This document shows, piece by piece, positions 61,174 to 64,000 of a DNA stretch of 64,000 nucleotides (positions are counted from its first letter, which is position 1; each line of letters begins with the position of its first letter). A program made the position numbers and the translations under genes. This DNA comes from CAZDCD01 sp964503885 (GTDB taxonomy: Bacteria; Bacteroidota; Bacteroidia; Bacteroidales; UBA10428): the NCBI GenBank assembly GCA_964503885.1, contig CAZDCD010000021.1, positions 1 to 64,000 on the forward strand, written 5' to 3'. The notes below the pieces were generated by a model. The model saw only the letters and a program-made list of their open reading frames with translations. It did not search any database and had not been told where the DNA came from.

Positions 61174-63414
61174 ATGGTGGTTTGCAGGGTATTTTTTATC
61201 CTTTATGTCACAACAGTTTTATGTACCGGCATATTATCTGCACAGGAAACTCAGGAAAACAGACCGAAAATAGGGCTGGTGTTAAGTGGCGGGGCTGCCA
61301 AAGGTATTTCACACATCGGAGTATTAAAAGTTCTCGAGGAGGCGGGAATTAGCGTCGACTATATCGGAGGTACAAGCATGGGGAGCATCGTAGGAGGATT
61401 GTATGCAACAGGGTATGATGCCGCTGCACTGGAAAAGCTTGCACTTACACAGGACTGGACAGCCCTTCTGGGTGATGCAGTTCCGTTGTCGAGTATCTCG
61501 ATTGAAGAAAAAAATGAGCTGCAGAAATATTTCCTGTCCTTTCCGGCCCAGGGATTCCGTATTTCTTTGCCTACAGGACTGAAGGCCGGTCAGAATATTT
61601 CTATGCTGTTGTCAGGCCTGATGTGGTCATACCACAATATCAACGATTTCAGCAAATTGCCGATACCTTTTCTTTGTGTGGCTACTGACATTGTGGAAGG
61701 CAGGGAGGTTGTGCTTAAAGAAGGCTATCTCCCCGATGCAATTCGGGCCAGCATGGCTATCCCTACAATATTTACTCCTGTTACCATTGATGATCATCTG
61801 CTGGTAGACGGCGGTGTGATCAATAATTTCCCGGTTAAAGATGTGATTGATATGGGAACGGATATCATTATAGGCGTCGATTGTGGATTCAGGGCATACA
61901 AGAAAGATGAGATTACCACGATGGCTGCGGTACTTGAACAATCGCTTTATGTATTGGCAGCGGAAAAAAACGAAACCAATAAAAGCCTGTGTGACATATT
62001 GATAGAACCTGATTTTGAAGGCAACGAAGCGATTAGCTTTTCGAATGCACAGGGGCTGATTAACACAGGAGAACTGGCTGCCAGGAAGCATTTCACCGAA
62101 CTCAAACGACTTGCCGATTCAATCAATGGCATTTACGGAAAACGCGAATTCAAAAAATACCAGCCTGTCCACGATATCCTTATCAACTCCATCGAGATCG
62201 AAGGCCTGCAAAATGTATCGGAAAATCTGCTGCTGGGCAAACTTAAGATCAAGATCCCTTCAAGACTAACGTTGAGCGAGCTGAATTCAGCAATCAACAG
62301 GGCATTCGGAACTCAGTTTTTCGAGACCGTCACCTACAGGTTTGACAGAAACGAAAATGGCAACGTCCTCAGGATAAGAGTAAAAGAAAAACCAAGCATG
62401 TTGTTCAGGGTTGGGGGTCACTACGATTCTGATTTCGATGCCAGCCTGCTATTTAACGCCGTGTTGCGAAATGCATTCATCAAAGGCTCAAAACTGTCAT
62501 TTGACATTAAGCTTGGAAGAAATCCGGCTTTCGAGGCGAAGTATCTTCTTGCTACGAGTTACAAATCTTCGCCCAGGCTGAGTATCCTGGCGCCTGCATG
62601 GAAATTGGGCTGGGTGCCCGATCTTGAACTCCTGTTCAGTTATAGAAATTATGAGACCTATTCATTCAGTGAGGGACGGAAGATAGCACGATTCGATTAC
62701 CTGAATACATCGGCGGGATTAAACCTGAAAAGCAACCTCTCAAACACGCATGAGTTGGGACTCGGCACACTATTCGAATATACGCGTATCCATCCGGATA
62801 TATACAATCAGCCCGGCCTCTCCGACATCTATAATTTGAGTATGAATGTAAACCTGTACCTGAAAATGGAAACATACAATAAATTCGTCTACCCCACAAA
62901 AGGTATCAGGTCATACACCAGGCTCGAATATGTGCAGGACCTGGATGCCAGGACGTATTCCAACATTTACCGTGTAACCACGAGGTTTACAAAAGCAACT
63001 CCATTATCCAACCGGTTGTCGCTGCTGTCATGCGTTTACGCAGGATACATCAACGGAGATTCGGTTCCGCCTGATTATCTATATTATTCCGGGGGACTGG
63101 TTCTCAATGATTACCAGATCGGCGTATTTCCATTCGTAGGTATGGAGTTGTTTGAACTGTCCGATAAAAACGCAGTGACCCTGGGGCTCGATCTGCAATA
63201 CGAATTCTTAAAAAATCAGGTTATTCAGTTACGGGCAAATGTGGGCAAAACCACCCACAATTTTAACGATCTTTACTCAGGCAGCAACTATGACTTCGGG
63301 TATGGGCTGACATACGGTTTCAGAAGTCCTATCGGTCCCCTTGAATTTACCCTCATGAAGAACAACCGGAGAAAAGGAATTCTGACCTATGTGAATATAG
63401 GGTTTTGGTTTTAA
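61174..63414 (+). CDS. Patatin-like phospholipase with C-terminal Omp85-type barrel
   Basis: Start set at ATG 61174 (MVVCRVFFILYVTTVLCTGILSAQ, signal peptide); a frame ATG at 61105 adds 23 residues. The protein has about 746 residues. The patatin domain shows the oxyanion SGGAAKG near 38-44, G66-T-S68-M-G70 and the Asp of D212-G-G. A POTRA-like segment follows at about 350-410 (INSIEIEGLQNVSENLLLGKL) and then a BamA-type beta barrel ending FWF. This is the PlpD/type Vd-like layout of a lipase carried by its own outer-membrane barrel. It converges on meaB with nine bases between. Confidence 0.92.
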   Translation: MVVCRVFFILYVTTVLCTGILSAQETQENRPKIGLVLSGGAAKGISHIGVLKVLEEAGISVDYIGGTSMGSIVGGLYATGYDAAALEKLALTQDWTALLGDAVPLSSISIEEKNELQKYFLSFPAQGFRISLPTGLKAGQNISMLLSGLMWSYHNINDFSKLPIPFLCVATDIVEGREVVLKEGYLPDAIRASMAIPTIFTPVTIDDHLLVDGGVINNFPVKDVIDMGTDIIIGVDCGFRAYKKDEITTMAAVLEQSLYVLAAEKNETNKSLCDILIEPDFEGNEAISFSNAQGLINTGELAARKHFTELKRLADSINGIYGKREFKKYQPVHDILINSIEIEGLQNVSENLLLGKLKIKIPSRLTLSELNSAINRAFGTQFFETVTYRFDRNENGNVLRIRVKEKPSMLFRVGGHYDSDFDASLLFNAVLRNAFIKGSKLSFDIKLGRNPAFEAKYLLATSYKSSPRLSILAPAWKLGWVPDLELLFSYRNYETYSFSEGRKIARFDYLNTSAGLNLKSNLSNTHELGLGTLFEYTRIHPDIYNQPGLSDIYNLSMNVNLYLKMETYNKFVYPTKGIRSYTRLEYVQDLDARTYSNIYRVTTRFTKATPLSNRLSLLSCVYAGYINGDSVPPDYLYYSGGLVLNDYQIGVFPFVGMELFELSDKNAVTLGLDLQYEFLKNQVIQLRANVGKTTHNFNDLYSGSNYDFGYGLTYGFRSPIGPLEFTLMKNNRRKGILTYVNIGFWF

Positions 63415-63423
63415 AAGCTGTAT

Positions 63424-64000
63424 TTATGATTGCGGAAACAGGGAAAGGATCTTTCCGGCCGCGGCAAAGGAGCTTATCCTGTCGTTTAACACTTCCTTCT
63501 CGAGTTCAGGTAGTAGTCTGGACACCGCTTCAGTATGATAAAAACGATCCTTAAGGCTTTGATTTATTGATTCGTACATCCAGTAAAGCGATTGCTTTGT
63601 TCTGTTGTTCTTAAAATAGCTATTTTCAGTACATGTTTTTTTATAATCGAGGACTGCCTGCCATATTTCCTCAATGCCTGAACCGGAAACCGAAGAACAG
63701 GTAAAAACCATGGGCAGCCATCCCGATTCGGGTGCCGGGTAAAGATGAAGAGCAGCGCTGAAATCATTCTTCGCGCGCTCAGCTTTCCGGATATTTGTCC
63801 CGTCGCATTTGGTAATTGCAATGGCATCTGCCATTTCAATGATGCCTCTTTTCATACCCTGTAACTCATCGCCAGCCCCCGGCAACATAAGCAGCAGGAA
63901 AAAATCAACCATAGAATGTACTGCAGTTTCTGACTGACCCACCCCCACTGTTTCGACAAAAATAACATCAAATCCCGCAGCTTCACATAAAAGTATAGCC
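63424..64000 (-). CDS. meaB: MeaB-type GTPase, methylmalonyl-CoA mutase chaperone (partial)
   Basis: The gene runs off the right edge. The visible 192 residues include AILLCEAAGFDVIFVETVGVGQSE at the edge, DFFLLLMLPGAGDELQGMKRGI, and the guanine-specificity motif TKCDG, then the helical C-terminal dimer part. MeaB loads and protects the B12-dependent methylmalonyl-CoA mutase. The true N-terminus with its P-loop lies outside. With the propionyl-CoA-type carboxylase at 40-44 kb it completes part of the propionate/methylmalonyl pathway. Confidence 0.93.
   Translation of the reverse strand, partial: AILLCEAAGFDVIFVETVGVGQSETAVHSMVDFFLLLMLPGAGDELQGMKRGIIEMADAIAITKCDGTNIRKAERAKNDFSAALHLYPAPESGWLPMVFTCSSVSGSGIEEIWQAVLDYKKTCTENSYFKNNRTKQSLYWMYESINQSLKDRFYHTEAVSRLLPELEKEVLNDRISSFAAAGKILSLFPQS

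Overview
The window is 64 kb of a Bacteroidota chromosome, probably an uncultured Bacteroidales-type organism assembled from a metagenome. Support for this: clear promoters match the Bacteroidota -7 element TAnnTTTG with an upstream TTG/TTTG (rpmH, tRNA-Cys, GH2 gene, carboxylase operon). Many families are typical of the phylum: DUF4143 ATPases, DUF3857 proteins, a CzcA pump with a fused TolC, a BlaI/BlaR1-M56 pair, DUF4294, a TPR-CHAT protein with a sigma/anti-sigma pair, and a patatin-Omp85 protein. A run of exactly 100 N at 10653-10752 is a scaffold gap inside an octamer tandem repeat, so the sequence is draft.

Layout. 1-12.5 kb: surface-polysaccharide genes (deacetylase-like protein, UDP-GlcNAc 2-epimerase, Wzi-like barrel) interleaved with two DUF4143 ATPases, two DUF3857/transglutaminase-like proteins, a four-helix-bundle protein and repeat-rich spacers. 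13-20 kb: a class C beta-lactamase-like hydrolase, a secreted GH2 glycosidase and a TldD/TldE pair whose TldD carries a Tat signal. 20.4-28.5 kb: an AT-rich block with a divergent sigma factor, a zinc-finger membrane anti-sigma factor, a large lipoprotein, a secreted TPR-CHAT (caspase-like) protein and a DUF6483 protein. 29-36 kb: an RND metal-efflux pump fused to its outer-membrane factor, its lipoprotein adaptor, a coiled-coil membrane protein and tRNA-Cys. 36.5-39.5 kb (minus): a zinc alcohol dehydrogenase, then a BlaI repressor with an M56-M23 fusion receptor preceded by three 20-bp operator-like repeats. 40-44 kb (minus): a three-gene biotin-dependent acyl-CoA carboxylase.

44-64 kb is mostly housekeeping: a MORN/TonB protein, RicT-like PSP1 protein, purD, rpmH, a pcm-MBL-gcvP operon, a Gfo/Idh oxidoreductase, a polyprenyl glycosylphosphotransferase, thpR, DUF4294, two CDGSH iron-sulfur proteins with pgeF, a small coiled-coil protein, lpdA, a patatin-barrel protein and the C-terminal part of meaB at the right edge.

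Genes that plausibly work together: the carboxylase operon and MeaB point to propionyl/methylmalonyl-CoA interconversion; GcvP and LpdA belong to glycine cleavage (LpdA also to 2-oxoacid dehydrogenases); the epimerase, Wzi-like protein and glycosylphosphotransferase serve exopolysaccharide production. The best candidate for an under-described system is the sigma/anti-sigma/lipoprotein/TPR-CHAT block. Secondary candidates are the alternating-palindrome arrays in front of the DUF4143 ATPases and the Tat-exported TldD with an unsignalled TldE partner.
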